Shown piece after piece: positions 53,597 through 62,795 of a DNA stretch of 64,000 nucleotides. The notes under the pieces were generated by a model, which saw only the letters and a list, made by a program, of their open reading frames with translations, made no database searches and was not told where the DNA came from. Source of the stretch: Robertkochia marina (GTDB lineage: Bacteria > Bacteroidota > Bacteroidia > Flavobacteriales > Flavobacteriaceae); the NCBI RefSeq assembly GCF_004799345.1, contig NZ_SSMC01000001.1, forward strand, positions 310,001 through 374,000, in the 5' to 3' direction. The first letter of the stretch is position 1; every line of letters begins with the position of its first letter. The position numbers and the translations under genes were made by a program.

Positions 53597-55051
53597 ATGT
53601 TAAAGCAACAGCTCCAGTTTAAGCTATCGCAAAAACTATCTCCTCAGCAGATCCAGTTAATGAAGCTGATTCAATTGCCTACCCAGGCCTTTGAACAGCG
53701 GATGAAACAGGAATTGGAGGAGAACCCTGCCCTGGAAAGTGGCAAGGAGGAGGTCAACGACCTGGACCGGGACACGCTTGAAGATAGCTACGACAATGAC
53801 AGCGAACAGATCAATGCTGATGATATCAATGTAGACGAATACCTGAGTGATGATGAAATTCCGGAATACAGGCTGCAAGCCAACAATTACAGCAGTGATG
53901 ATGAGGAAAAGCAGGTACCTTATGCTGCCGGCACCACCTTTCATCAATACCTTTTAAACCAACTGAACACCTTCCCGCTGGATGACCACCTGTTTGAGAT
54001 CGCAGAGTTTCTTGTGGGTAGTATTGACGAAAGCGGTTACATCAGGCGAGAACTTCCCGATATTGTAGACGACCTTGCTTTTACACAGAACATTTATACA
54101 GAAGAAGCCGAAGTTAAAAAGGTATTACAACTTGTTCAGCAGTTAGACCCTCCGGGGGTTGGCGCTTTACACCTTCAGGAATGCCTGTTGATCCAACTCA
54201 AAAGAAAAGACCCTACTCCGGCTATTGAATTGGCCATAGACCTTTTAGAAAGATCTTTTGAGGCCTTTACCAAAAAGCATTATAAAAAACTGTTGCAGCG
54301 ACACGATATCTCAGAAGATGAGCTGCGTGATGCCATCGGTGAGATCGAAAAGCTGAACCCTAAACCCGGAGGCTCCTATTCCGGGAATAACCGCATCATT
54401 GAGCATGTTGTACCCGATTTTACCATTCGTATTGCAGACGGAGAACTCGAATTGAGCCTCAACGGAAGAAATGCTCCGGAACTACATGTGTCAAGAGAGT
54501 ATAACAATATGCTCAAAGGGTATAAAGATGCTAAGGAAAAATCAAGATCGCAGAAGGATGCCGTTATGTTCATCAAGCAAAAACTGGATGCTGCCAAATG
54601 GTTCATAGAGGCAGTACGACAACGGCAGGAAACCCTTTACGTGACCATGAATGCCATTATGCATCATCAAAAGGAATTTTTTCTCACAGGAGACGAGCGT
54701 AAGTTAAAACCCATGATTTTGAAGGATATTGCCGATAAGATCAATATGGATGTATCCACCGTATCACGGGTTGCCAACAGCAAGTATGTAGACACTCCCT
54801 ATGGCACCAAACTGATCAAAGACCTTTTTTCTGAATCTATGAAGAATGAAGAAGGAGAAGATGTCTCTACCCGTGAGATCAAAAAGATCCTGGAAACCCT
54901 TATTGAGGAAGAGAATAAAAGAAAGCCTCTGACCGATGATAAACTGGCTGCCCTTTTAAAGGAAAAAGGTTACCCCATTGCCCGGCGCACGATCGCAAAA
55001 TACCGAGAACAACTCAACATACCTGTAGCCCGTTTAAGAAAAGAAATCTAA
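53597..55051 (+). CDS. rpoN: RNA polymerase sigma-54 factor
   Basis: The alternative sigma factor that needs an AAA+ activator such as the NtrC-type protein at 7.6 kb. The 484 residues have the Gln-rich region I (LKQQLQFKLSQKLSPQQIQLMKLIQLPT), an acidic region II, the core-binding region III, and the C-terminal RpoN box RRTIAKYREQLNIP (canonical ARRTVAKYRE). The start is the ATG at 53597. It overlaps the PAP2-like gene by one base. Confidence 0.98.
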   Translation: MLKQQLQFKLSQKLSPQQIQLMKLIQLPTQAFEQRMKQELEENPALESGKEEVNDLDRDTLEDSYDNDSEQINADDINVDEYLSDDEIPEYRLQANNYSSDDEEKQVPYAAGTTFHQYLLNQLNTFPLDDHLFEIAEFLVGSIDESGYIRRELPDIVDDLAFTQNIYTEEAEVKKVLQLVQQLDPPGVGALHLQECLLIQLKRKDPTPAIELAIDLLERSFEAFTKKHYKKLLQRHDISEDELRDAIGEIEKLNPKPGGSYSGNNRIIEHVVPDFTIRIADGELELSLNGRNAPELHVSREYNNMLKGYKDAKEKSRSQKDAVMFIKQKLDAAKWFIEAVRQRQETLYVTMNAIMHHQKEFFLTGDERKLKPMILKDIADKINMDVSTVSRVANSKYVDTPYGTKLIKDLFSESMKNEEGEDVSTREIKKILETLIEEENKRKPLTDDKLAALLKEKGYPIARRTIAKYREQLNIPVARLRKEI

Positions 55052-55656
55052 TGCAATTTTTCTCCAAGCTTATCAGTTTCGTATTTAACCCCCTCTTTAT
55101 GCCTTTTGGAGGCACCCTGGCGTACTTTCTCGTAACACCCAGATTCAGCCCTCCTGAAAACATAAGAGCCATTCTGGCGGCGGTTTTTATCATTACAGTA
55201 GCCATCCCCATTCTTTTCTTTTTCCTGCTCAGAAATGTGGGCTGGATACGATCTTCAGGGATGGAAGAGGTTGCCGAACGACGCATCCCGCTGGCCATTT
55301 ACATCGTTCTTACCTGGGTAGTATCGGCCAAGATCATTCCCTCGAGCTATTCTACCGAACTATACTTTTTCTTTGTTGGGGTTTTGGGTGCACTGCTTAC
55401 CTGTCTGTTCCTTGTTTACTTTAAGTACAAGGCCAGTATGCACATGATGGGCATCAGCGGCCTGACAACCTTTCTTATCGGATTGTCATTTCATTTTGAG
55501 AAAAATATTGTGGTAGCGCTTTCCTTGCTGGTATTGAGTATCGGAGCTGTGGCCAGTGCCAGGCTCTACCAGCGCGCTCATTCAACCCATGAGATCGTAA
55601 CAGGACTCTTCGTAGGATTCGTGACCCAATTGATCACTTTCGGACATTGGCTATAA
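55051..55656 (+). CDS. PAP2-like membrane protein
   Basis: A 201-residue protein with five to six hydrophobic helices. The pattern resembles a degenerate PAP2 lipid phosphatase: MHMMGISGL in place of the PSGH box, and ARLYQRAHSTHEIVTG resembling SRxxxxxHxxxD. The final Asp is replaced by Glu or absent, so activity is uncertain. It overlaps rpoN in a TAATG junction and overlaps the convergent PorT-like gene by six bases. Confidence 0.72.
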   Translation: MQFFSKLISFVFNPLFMPFGGTLAYFLVTPRFSPPENIRAILAAVFIITVAIPILFFFLLRNVGWIRSSGMEEVAERRIPLAIYIVLTWVVSAKIIPSSYSTELYFFFVGVLGALLTCLFLVYFKYKASMHMMGISGLTTFLIGLSFHFEKNIVVALSLLVLSIGAVASARLYQRAHSTHEIVTGLFVGFVTQLITFGHWL

Positions 55657-56349
55657 GATATAGAAGATCAAGCCCAGGTTTAGTGAACGAGAAGCTATTT
55701 CCTCTCCTTCCCCTGTGAAGACATTATCCTTAAAAAGCGGATTTAATTGATAATAGAGGTAGAAGTTCCAGGTATTATACCCAAAAGAAAGATAGGTGCC
55801 ATACATCAAGTCGTTCACATCATCATTAGAAAAACTTTCTTTCGTATCTGAAGTAACAAAAGTAGACCTGGCACCCAGGTTGTAGTTCAACTTTACACCA
55901 CCGTAAATTCTCCAAAACTTATACTTAACAGCAGTTGAGGCCCTCCAGCGAATTTCCAAGGGAATTTCTACAGAGGCAAAAGAAAGAGTGTTACGCCTGT
56001 AACTGAGTCCGGGCGCCACCTGGTTGTATACGATAAGACCTGTACTTAATTGGCGTGCCCTCAGGTCATTATTAATGCTCTGATAGGCCATACCAATGCC
56101 AAGTCCAAAACCAAATGACCGCCTTTTATTAACCGGGAGGTCCTTTATAAACCCTCCCTGGAAACCATACGACAGCTTACTTTGCCCGGTTTCTCCAGGT
56201 TGGTTCGTAAGGGCATTATAAAACATGCCAAGGTAGAACTGATCTTCAAAATAACGGGTGTCATTTATCTCTGCTGCCAGGCTGTCTAATTGAGCATGGG
56301 AAGCATAGCTGGCGGTAAGGAACAGCAAACACCAAAGTAACTTCTTCAT
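55651..56349 (-). CDS. PorT-like outer-membrane beta-barrel protein
   Basis: A 232-residue exported protein. Signal peptide about 1-19 (cut near SHA/QLD). The rest alternates amphipathic strands typical of an eight-stranded barrel of the PorT/OmpA-like group (FYLGMFYNALTNQ; YGFQGGFIKDLP; SLNLGLIFYIL at the end). PorT relatives are linked to type IX secretion, but this could be a general barrel. I prefer the ATG at 56349 over a GTG two codons upstream. It lies just after the exbD terminator. Confidence 0.78.
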   Translation of the reverse strand: MKKLLWCLLFLTASYASHAQLDSLAAEINDTRYFEDQFYLGMFYNALTNQPGETGQSKLSYGFQGGFIKDLPVNKRRSFGFGLGIGMAYQSINNDLRARQLSTGLIVYNQVAPGLSYRRNTLSFASVEIPLEIRWRASTAVKYKFWRIYGGVKLNYNLGARSTFVTSDTKESFSNDDVNDLMYGTYLSFGYNTWNFYLYYQLNPLFKDNVFTGEGEEIASRSLNLGLIFYIL

Positions 56350-56363
56350 AGGCACAAGATAGG

Positions 56364-56404
56364 ATAAAAAGAAAAACGCTTCTAACCTAAACAGGCAGAA
56401 GCGT
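56364..56404 (-). terminator. Terminator after the exbD genes
   Basis: Minus-strand stem ACGCTTCT/AGAAGCGT followed by a T-rich tract; the PorT-like ATG starts about 15 nt later. Confidence 0.75.
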
Positions 56405-56437
56405 CTTTCTAACTAATAAAAGTTTATTTGAAATGGA

Positions 56438-56920
56438 TTATTGCATATTTCTGAACGCATCTCCTGATCTCGTAGTATAGTTGATCTTCAATGCATTTAC
56501 TTTACGCAATTCCTGTTTGATATCGGAGATAAGTCCCATATTGGTTTCCATATCAACCTTAAGCGCAGTGGTCAGAACATTTTGAAGTTCTTCACGTTTC
56601 TTCGCTCTTTCAGCCAGTACATAGGCAGCAACGTCAGATACATCAGCAAACTTATCGTTCAACTGGATCTTAGCCGATGTACCATAGGTGTCCTGATAGC
56701 GTTGGCTTGGCTTACCTGCATAGATGTAGATAACCCTATCCTTCTTATCGAGTTTTTGAATTTCTGAAGCATATGGCAATTCATTCTGAACCATTAGCGA
56801 ACTGTCCTTCATTACTGTAACCGTCATAAAGAAGAATAGAAGCATGAACACGATATCCGGTAAGGATGCAGTTGACACTGCAGGTACCGCTCCATCTTTT
56901 TTCTTTTTAAATCTTGACAT
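56438..56920 (-). CDS. ExbD/TolR-type biopolymer transporter (second copy)
   Basis: A 160-residue inner-membrane protein with one helix (about 20-38) holding the proton-carrying Asp22 in LPDIVFMLLFFFMTVTV, then a periplasmic domain. With ExbB it uses the proton gradient to drive TonB at the outer membrane. It is 15 bp after the first exbD. The two different ExbD proteins in one operon are the Bacteroidetes arrangement. Confidence 0.93.
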   Translation of the reverse strand: MSRFKKKKDGAVPAVSTASLPDIVFMLLFFFMTVTVMKDSSLMVQNELPYASEIQKLDKKDRVIYIYAGKPSQRYQDTYGTSAKIQLNDKFADVSDVAAYVLAERAKKREELQNVLTTALKVDMETNMGLISDIKQELRKVNALKINYTTRSGDAFRNMQ

Positions 56921-56935
56921 AGTATTTAATGAATT

Positions 56936-57556
56936 TTAGTTACTCTTAGGTTCTGCTTCCGACAATTTCTGCGGATACATGGCCTGAATCCTTTCGATCT
57001 TTGGCTTCAACTCATCCTTTACCCCGTCAGAGGTTTTAGGATCCAGGTATTCAGCCTCCATAGCGGTAAAAGGACGGTTAAACAAACGCTGAGCTTCACG
57101 ATTTCGCAACTCGTTATAAGCTGCTACTAATTCGTTCTGCACAGCAATATACGTACTGTACTTCGTCATACGGTCATTTCTCAGAGAGATAACCGCCTTG
57201 TTAGGATGATCAGAAGACGAAGGGTCACGATCCCCTCTACAATAATCACATTGTTCTCCTGTTTCTCCTACACCCCCACCATTGTCGAGGAATTTCACTG
57301 CGGCAGCTCTAAGATCTTTAAGCTCCATCAGTTCTTCTTCAACCAATAGTTGGTTATTCTTATTCACCTCAACGGTAAATATGTTCTTTTGTTTAATAAT
57401 TACGTCTGTTTCCGGAGTATCAATGGGCGGCAGCTTTCGATCCAACCCTGAATCAGTCTCAATGGTCGTGGTAACCAGGAAAAAGATCAGGAGAAGGAAC
57501 GCAATATCGGCCATCGACCCTGCATTTACTTCCGGTGCTCCACCTCTTCTTGCCAT
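56936..57556 (-). CDS. ExbD-type biopolymer transporter with CxxC insert
   Basis: A 206-residue ExbD protein. The membrane helix (about 16-33) keeps Asp17 in SMADIAFLLLIFFLVTTT. The periplasmic domain has an insert of about 25 residues containing CDYC (Cys103, Cys106) between two strands, then AVISLRNDR. A second distinctive region is the helical tail RNREAQRLFNRPF. The paired Cys could form a disulphide or bind metal. It starts 1 bp after the 4TM gene stop. Confidence 0.93.
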   Translation of the reverse strand: MARRGGAPEVNAGSMADIAFLLLIFFLVTTTIETDSGLDRKLPPIDTPETDVIIKQKNIFTVEVNKNNQLLVEEELMELKDLRAAAVKFLDNGGGVGETGEQCDYCRGDRDPSSSDHPNKAVISLRNDRMTKYSTYIAVQNELVAAYNELRNREAQRLFNRPFTAMEAEYLDPKTSDGVKDELKPKIERIQAMYPQKLSEAEPKSN

Positions 57557-57557
57557 A

Positions 57558-57992
57558 TTAGTTGTTTAATATTTTTTTCACTCCAGCAAACACCATGGAA
57601 AGTACGGCGATCAGGGCGAGTAAATAAAATGCCCATAGACCTGCACCTACCATTTTTGAGGTTCCTTCATCTACAACGATCCCACGCTGTGCAAGGCTGT
57701 CAAGGTTAATGTTGGTCCCTGAAGCCAGTACCGCATAAGCGATAACAAGCACCACTGCGAAAGCTCCCAGTGAGATCAATGCTTTTTTCAATTTATCGGG
57801 ATGCGTAATCAATTGCCATACTGCGAAAGCGAATGTCACTACAGCAGTAATAATGGTCATGTAGTATCCCAGGTTGATCATTAGATCGACCATACCAGAT
57901 CCTGCCGGATTCTCGTCACGGGCAATCATTACCCATATAACGAGTCCCACAACTCCTAATATGATCGCTAATATTTTAGCTATTCTATACAT
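57558..57992 (-). CDS. Small 4TM membrane protein in exb operon
   Basis: A 144-residue protein with four hydrophobic helices (about 6-24, 37-65, 74-92 and 118-138) and no recognised domain. It is always seen by me in this place between exbB and exbD in flavobacteria, which suggests a fourth part of the motor or a chaperone, but that is inference. No signal peptide beyond TM1. Confidence 0.8.
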   Translation of the reverse strand: MYRIAKILAIILGVVGLVIWVMIARDENPAGSGMVDLMINLGYYMTIITAVVTFAFAVWQLITHPDKLKKALISLGAFAVVLVIAYAVLASGTNINLDSLAQRGIVVDEGTSKMVGAGLWAFYLLALIAVLSMVFAGVKKILNN

Positions 57993-58022
57993 ATTCTTCT
58001 TTTGTTTGGTCCGGTTAAAAAA

Positions 58023-58823
58023 TTACTTTTTGTGATCTACAAGCATATCTACCAAAGTGATAGACGCATCTTCCATCTCATTTACAATACTATCGATCTT
58101 AGCGATGATGTAGTTGTAGAAGATTTGAAGAATAATAGCCACAATAAGACCAAATACAGTAGTAAGAAGTGCTACTTTAATATCACCGGCGATAAGAGAT
58201 GCATCAAGTCCACCAGCGGCACTAATTTTATCGAAGGCCTGGATCATACCGATTACCGTACCCATGAACCCAAGCATTGGAGCAATGGCGATAAACAGCG
58301 ATAACCATGATACGTTTTTCTCAAGTTGTCCCATTTGAACACCTCCGTAAGCTACAACAGCTTTCTCGGCAGCTTCAACACCTTCATCTACACGGTCAAG
58401 ACCTTGATAATAGATAGAGGCAACAGGCCCTTTTGTATTTCTACATACTTCTTTAGCAGCTTCTACTCCGCCAGATGCAAGAGCGTCTTCTACTTTTTGG
58501 GCAAGTTTCTTCGTGTTGGTAGTTGCCATATTAAGGAAGATAATTCTTTCAATAGCTACTGCTAGACCAAGGATCAAACACAGAAGTACGATCCCCATGA
58601 ATCCTGCACCCCCCTCGATGAAACGATTCTTAAGCTCTTGGTGGAAGGTTCTGGACTCCTCAGCAGGAGCTTCATCTTGTACTAGAGCTACAGCAGCGTC
58701 ATCAAGTGCAACTATTTCTGAAATACCTTCAGATACGGCAGGAACCATGTCCTTAGCGTTGGCAGTTGTCGCAGTAAAAGCCAATAATCCGGCAATTGCC
58801 AGGATAGAGAATAGTCTTTTCAT
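58023..58823 (-). CDS. MotA/TolQ/ExbB proton channel protein
   Basis: A 266-residue channel subunit that forms the pentamer around ExbD helices. It has a signal-like N-terminus (1-23, ANA/KD), a periplasmic linker, TM1 (about 75-95), and TM2/TM3 in the C-terminal half with the conserved APMLGFMGTVIGMIQAF and GLIVAIILQIFYNY segments. It is the first gene of the cluster. The N-terminal signal peptide is typical of Bacteroidetes ExbB. Confidence 0.94.
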   Translation of the reverse strand: MKRLFSILAIAGLLAFTATTANAKDMVPAVSEGISEIVALDDAAVALVQDEAPAEESRTFHQELKNRFIEGGAGFMGIVLLCLILGLAVAIERIIFLNMATTNTKKLAQKVEDALASGGVEAAKEVCRNTKGPVASIYYQGLDRVDEGVEAAEKAVVAYGGVQMGQLEKNVSWLSLFIAIAPMLGFMGTVIGMIQAFDKISAAGGLDASLIAGDIKVALLTTVFGLIVAIILQIFYNYIIAKIDSIVNEMEDASITLVDMLVDHKK

Positions 58824-58898
58824 TTCTTCTAAACTTAAATTTGTTAGTTAATAGGGTTAAAGATAAAAAAAAATTGTTACTAAATATTAAATCTACTG

Positions 58899-58986
58899 CA
58901 GAGAGGAAGGGATTCGAACCCTCGATACGGTTTTGCCGTATACACACTTTCCAGGCGTGCGCCTTCGACCACTCGGCCACCTCTCT
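58899..58986 (-). tRNA. tRNA-Ser (anticodon GGA)
   Basis: An 88-nt class II tRNA on the minus strand. The acceptor is AGAGAGG/CCTCTCT with discriminator G. The anticodon stem CACGC/GTGTG has loop CTGGAAA, giving GGA. A long variable arm ATACGG/CCGTAT is present. CCA is not encoded (CAG follows). Confidence 0.95.
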
Positions 58987-59059
58987 ATAGGTTATTTAAC
59001 CGTTTTGGAGCGGCAAATAACGAATTTTTTTTCAGTTGCTAAAATTTAAAGAATTAAAA

Positions 59060-60088
59060 TTAAATCATCTCCCCCCTGAGGGAGGTTTCGAAGATAGTCT
59101 TGAAGACCTTGGGCCCCACATCGTTACCCAATAAATACATTAATTTAACCACTGCTGCCTCGGTGGTAATATCTTTTCCGTTGATCACCCCCAATTTTTT
59201 CAAATGGGCAGAAGTCTCATAATGCCCCATCATAACACTGCCTCCTGAGCACTGGGTCACATTAACAATATGTACTCCTTCCTTAATGGCCCTGGCCATC
59301 AGCTCGGTAAACCATTTTTCTGTCGGAGCATTACCTGCACCATAGGTTTCAATAATTACTGCCTTTACCCCGGAATTGAACAGGATAGGCGCGATGACCG
59401 CCTCTGAGATCCCCGGGAATAATTTGATCAGCGCCACACGGTTATCCATTTTTTTATGAACCCTTAGCTTTCTACGACCCGGATTAAGCAGGTTTTGATG
59501 GTTCACCTTTAAATGAACCCCGCTCTCTGCCAAAGGCGGAAAATTCAAAGAATTGAATGCCTGGAAATGCTCTGCATTGATCTTGGTGGTGCGGTTACCA
59601 CGTAAGAGCTTAAATTCAAAGTACAACCCCACCTCTCGTATCACAGAACGGTTATTCTTCTTTAAGGCAGCGATCTCTATGGCCGTGATCAGGTTTTCTT
59701 TGGCATCGGTCCTCAAGTCTCCAATTGGCAATTGCGAACCGGTAAAAATAACCGGTTTGGCCAAATTTTCGAGCATGAAGCTAAGGGCTGAGGCAGAATA
59801 ACTCATGGTATCACTGCCATGTAATACCACAAACCCATCATACTCCTGGTAATTATCTTCTACAAGGGTCGCTATTTTCACCCAATGATCCGGATTCATA
59901 TTAGAAGAATCAAGTGGCTCCTCAAAGGAGTAAGTATCTATATCGCAATCAAGGTGCGACAACTCCGGGATACGCATCAGCAGCTTATCAAAATCAAAGG
60001 CTCTGAGCACCCCGGTTTCGAAGTCTTTGATCATCCCAATGGTTCCGCCTGTATAAATAAGTAGAATACTGCTTTTTTGCTTCATCAT
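59060..60088 (-). CDS. ansA: Type I asparaginase
   Basis: Hydrolyses asparagine to aspartate and ammonia in the cytoplasm. The 342-residue length and lack of a signal peptide fit type I. The catalytic threonines lie in YTGGTIGM and LHGSDTMSYSA (usual GTDT, here GSDT), with the Lys in RTDAKENL. The start overlaps the upstream stop in ATGATGA (60088-60083; either ATG may be used), so translation is coupled to the acyltransferase gene. Confidence 0.95.
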   Translation of the reverse strand: MMKQKSSILLIYTGGTIGMIKDFETGVLRAFDFDKLLMRIPELSHLDCDIDTYSFEEPLDSSNMNPDHWVKIATLVEDNYQEYDGFVVLHGSDTMSYSASALSFMLENLAKPVIFTGSQLPIGDLRTDAKENLITAIEIAALKKNNRSVIREVGLYFEFKLLRGNRTTKINAEHFQAFNSLNFPPLAESGVHLKVNHQNLLNPGRRKLRVHKKMDNRVALIKLFPGISEAVIAPILFNSGVKAVIIETYGAGNAPTEKWFTELMARAIKEGVHIVNVTQCSGGSVMMGHYETSAHLKKLGVINGKDITTEAAVVKLMYLLGNDVGPKVFKTIFETSLRGEMI

Positions 60089-61209
60089 GACGATAATTTA
60101 TTGATCACAGGATTGGCATACATTTTTAAAAAGTTCTCTACTTCCACCGGGTCATCCTCACAAATCCTCCTGGTAATCCTACGCTCAAATTGCCGCTTCT
60201 CTTTATCGGTGTATTGCTCTTTAAAACGGTCACTCTTGTTCAGCAGGTCCCATGCAATGTAATTAGAAGGCCAAAGTTTATAGGTTTTCAGTATTTCTGC
60301 ATCAATCAGTTCGGTAAGGAGCTGAAATTGACGGTTACCCGATTCCCCGCAGGCAGCGATCTGGTCAAGAGCATCGTCAAGAGGGGCTGATGCCGCTATA
60401 TGAATGCGTTTTTTTTGACCGGTAACACCTTTAAGTATACTATTAAAATCTTCATTACCCGATTTCACATACTCCTGGTCGTAATGCTTAGCCATAAGCT
60501 CCGGCATCTTCAATACATCGGTAGGATCAAACTCATAAGAGATAGACACAGGCACTATCTTCAGTTTCTTCATATAGGGTATAAGCTCCTGCTTTTCCCT
60601 GGCCATCGCGATCATCTTCAACACTCCTTGCTGGGTGCGATCATCCCCGTCTTTGGTTCTACCTTCACGCTGGGCGATCCAAACCGACCTGTTCTCTTCG
60701 ATGATCAACCTTCTGATATAATCAGATACCAGGCGCGAACTTTGCAGCATCTCCCGGGCACTCAACCCTCTTCTGATAAGAAAATTCCGGTTTAATTTTG
60801 AAAGTGCTAATAAAAAAGACTTTTTAACCAGGTTATCTCCAATAGCCGAAGCCGTCATAATAAGCCCGTGATCGTACAAGGCAACATTGAGCAGGGAAGT
60901 GTCTAAAATAATATCCCGGTGATTTGAAATGAAGAGGTAGGAAGTATCAGGATCTAACTGCTCGAAACCCTCGGTGGTAAATCCTTCTGAACTTCGCTCC
61001 AATACCTGCTGTATACTGTGATAAACTACCTTAGATTGAAAATCGCGAATGGAGTGGCAATTATCAAGGATAGCATTAATTTCTGAAACCGACTTATCAG
61101 GAAAGGTAAACTGTAATAAGGCGCCGATCATAGGATGCCGGGCATACTCTTTCAATGCCGCGTTCACCTCCTCATCGTAATAGGGTCTTATAGTATCTAT
61201 TGTTGTCAA
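60085..61209 (-). CDS. PlsC-type acyltransferase
   Basis: A 374-residue glycerolipid acyltransferase-like protein. The acceptor motif reads NHRDIILD (His97, Asp103), an HX5D spacing rather than HX4D. The block III motif is REGRTKDGDD, similar to the EGTR box. The length and Arg-rich regions resemble PlsB more than small PlsC proteins. No transmembrane helices are strong. It follows tatD by 49 bp and overlaps ansA. Family-level call. Confidence 0.85.
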   Translation of the reverse strand: MTTIDTIRPYYDEEVNAALKEYARHPMIGALLQFTFPDKSVSEINAILDNCHSIRDFQSKVVYHSIQQVLERSSEGFTTEGFEQLDPDTSYLFISNHRDIILDTSLLNVALYDHGLIMTASAIGDNLVKKSFLLALSKLNRNFLIRRGLSAREMLQSSRLVSDYIRRLIIEENRSVWIAQREGRTKDGDDRTQQGVLKMIAMAREKQELIPYMKKLKIVPVSISYEFDPTDVLKMPELMAKHYDQEYVKSGNEDFNSILKGVTGQKKRIHIAASAPLDDALDQIAACGESGNRQFQLLTELIDAEILKTYKLWPSNYIAWDLLNKSDRFKEQYTDKEKRQFERRITRRICEDDPVEVENFLKMYANPVINKLSS

Positions 61210-61258
61210 TTGGCTGGTGTTTTCTGGTTCAAAAATAAGAGTTTACAGGCAAACAGCG

Positions 61259-62026
61259 TTAAACGCCAAAAACAGCTCGCGAATTCTCGGTGGTAATATG
61301 CGCCACCTCGTCAAGCGACAGGTCGTAAAGGGCAGCCATTTTGTTAGCAACATTAAGCAGGTAAGCGCTTTCATTCCGCTTTCCCCTGTAGGGTGTAGGT
61401 GACAGATAAGGAGAATCGGTCTCCAATACCATATGTTCTATGGGGAAATCTGCAAGAAATTGATCGATCTTCCCATTCTTAAAGGTAACAACACCTCCAA
61501 TGCCTAACTTCATATTACAGTCTATGGCACGCTGAGCATCTTTTGCCGTTCCCGTAAAACAATGGAATATACCGAACATCCGATCATCCTTTTCTGATTC
61601 AAGCACTTCAAACACCTCCTCAAACGCGTCTCTGCAATGAATTATTACAGGAAGTCCCCGTTCTTTTGCCCAATTGATCTGGATTCGAAAGGCCTCCTGT
61701 TGTTCTTTGAGAAAAGATTTGTCCCAGTAGAGATCAATCCCCGTTTCACCCACACCATACACCTTATAATCGTTCATCATTTTTTCGGCGGCGGCTAATT
61801 CTTCCAAATAATTCTCCTTGACATGGGTAGGATGCAAGCCGGCCATTAAATAAATATGATCCGGGTACTGAGATTGCAGGGCTAACATTGAGGGAATATA
61901 AGAAGCATCTATGGCAGGAATAAAGAACCGCTCCACCCCCGCGTCTAATGCTCTTTGCAGCATTTCCGGACGGTCTTCCTCAAAGGCTTCACTGTATAAA
62001 TGTGTATGTGTATCTGTTAAAATCAT
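61259..62026 (-). CDS. TatD-family metal-dependent hydrolase
   Basis: A 255-residue TIM-barrel DNase-like enzyme. Metal ligands are visible: DTHTHLY (His7, His9), GETGID, IHCRDA, FHCFTG and LETDSPYL. It probably degrades DNA or acts as a 3'-5' nuclease as in the family. First gene of the tatD-acyltransferase-ansA operon. A TATTTTTG element (62038-62031) lies 4 nt before the ATG. Confidence 0.95.
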   Translation of the reverse strand: MILTDTHTHLYSEAFEEDRPEMLQRALDAGVERFFIPAIDASYIPSMLALQSQYPDHIYLMAGLHPTHVKENYLEELAAAEKMMNDYKVYGVGETGIDLYWDKSFLKEQQEAFRIQINWAKERGLPVIIHCRDAFEEVFEVLESEKDDRMFGIFHCFTGTAKDAQRAIDCNMKLGIGGVVTFKNGKIDQFLADFPIEHMVLETDSPYLSPTPYRGKRNESAYLLNVANKMAALYDLSLDEVAHITTENSRAVFGV

Positions 62027-62030
62027 GGCG

Positions 62031-62060
62031 CAAAAATAAGCGTTTAATCATCTATATTTG
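62031..62060. promoter_or_regulatory. Divergent promoters tatD / protease
   Basis: TATTTTTG on the minus strand (62038-62031) for tatD and TATATTTG on the plus strand (62053-62060) for the protease, 14 bp apart. The tatD element leaves only 4 nt before its ATG. Confidence 0.5.
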
Positions 62061-62079
62061 CGAAAATTAAGTGAAGATC

Positions 62080-62517
62080 ATGACCAGCCTTAAAAAGTTC
62101 CTTGAAGACAAAGAATACACCCGCATCAAACTAAAGAGAACTAAAACCAATCACTTTGAGATCCATGCGAGTATTAATGGTGTAGAGGGAAATTTCATCC
62201 TGGATACCGGCGCCTCCAGCACCTGTATCGGACTGGACAGTGCCCGTAAATTCAAACTTATCTCTGAAGCCTCTGATATTAAGGCTGCCGGAGCCGGAGC
62301 CTCTAATATGGAAACTGAGATCTCTAAGAAGAATGAGCTCCATATCGGAAAATGGACCAGAAAAGGAATTAAAGTTGTGCTATTTGATCTCACCCATGTA
62401 AACCAGGCTCTGATCAACCACGATGCAGCCCCCGTGAACGGCATCATCGGAGCCGATATTCTTAAACGCGGAAAGGCGATCATCGATTATGATAAGAAGG
62501 CCTTGTTTTTAAAATAA
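62080..62517 (+). CDS. Retropepsin-like aspartic protease
   Basis: A 145-residue single-lobe aspartic protease of the retropepsin-like group. The active-site motif is LDTGASST (Asp42, Thr43, Gly44), and a flap-side GADIL appears late, as in these families. It must dimerise to act. No signal peptide. I use the ATG at 62080; a GTG nine bases upstream would leave almost no leader after the TATATTTG promoter. Substrate unknown. Confidence 0.88.
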   Translation: MTSLKKFLEDKEYTRIKLKRTKTNHFEIHASINGVEGNFILDTGASSTCIGLDSARKFKLISEASDIKAAGAGASNMETEISKKNELHIGKWTRKGIKVVLFDLTHVNQALINHDAAPVNGIIGADILKRGKAIIDYDKKALFLK

Positions 62518-62542
62518 GAGCAGCGCACTTATTTTAAAAACC

Positions 62543-62795
62543 GTTATACCGTTATGCCGTTATGCGGTTATGCGGTTATGCGGTTATGAAGTTATAAGGC
62601 TACAGGAGAAGAAGACCTCCTCCGATTCGGTTTCACCGAATCACCTCCTCGTTCAAGGAGGAGGATTATAACACAACAGAGCTATCTCGATTCTTTTCGA
62701 GTAAACACTTACTCCCCTCCCCCTGAGAGGGGATACCCTGCGGCAAGCAGGGAGGGGAGGGCTGCTCATACGGGAGCTTGATATAACACATAAAA
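62543..62795. repeat. Repeat island E with 8-bp arrays
   Basis: Seven in-register units related to GTTATGCG (62543-62598) open the gap. A CCTCC-GATTCGGT/ACCGAATC-ACCTCCTC module follows (about 62614-62668), then a GGGATA-CCCTGC/GCAGGG-AGGGGAGGGC module (62730-62762). One or two degenerate inverted 8-bp units (62780-62795) end it at the odhB terminator. No gene is seen. Confidence 0.78.

Noticed and set aside
58899-58986. A coding frame on the minus strand (MAEWSKAHAWKVCIRQ...) over this region
   Set aside because: It is the translation of the tRNA-Ser gene, a familiar false call.
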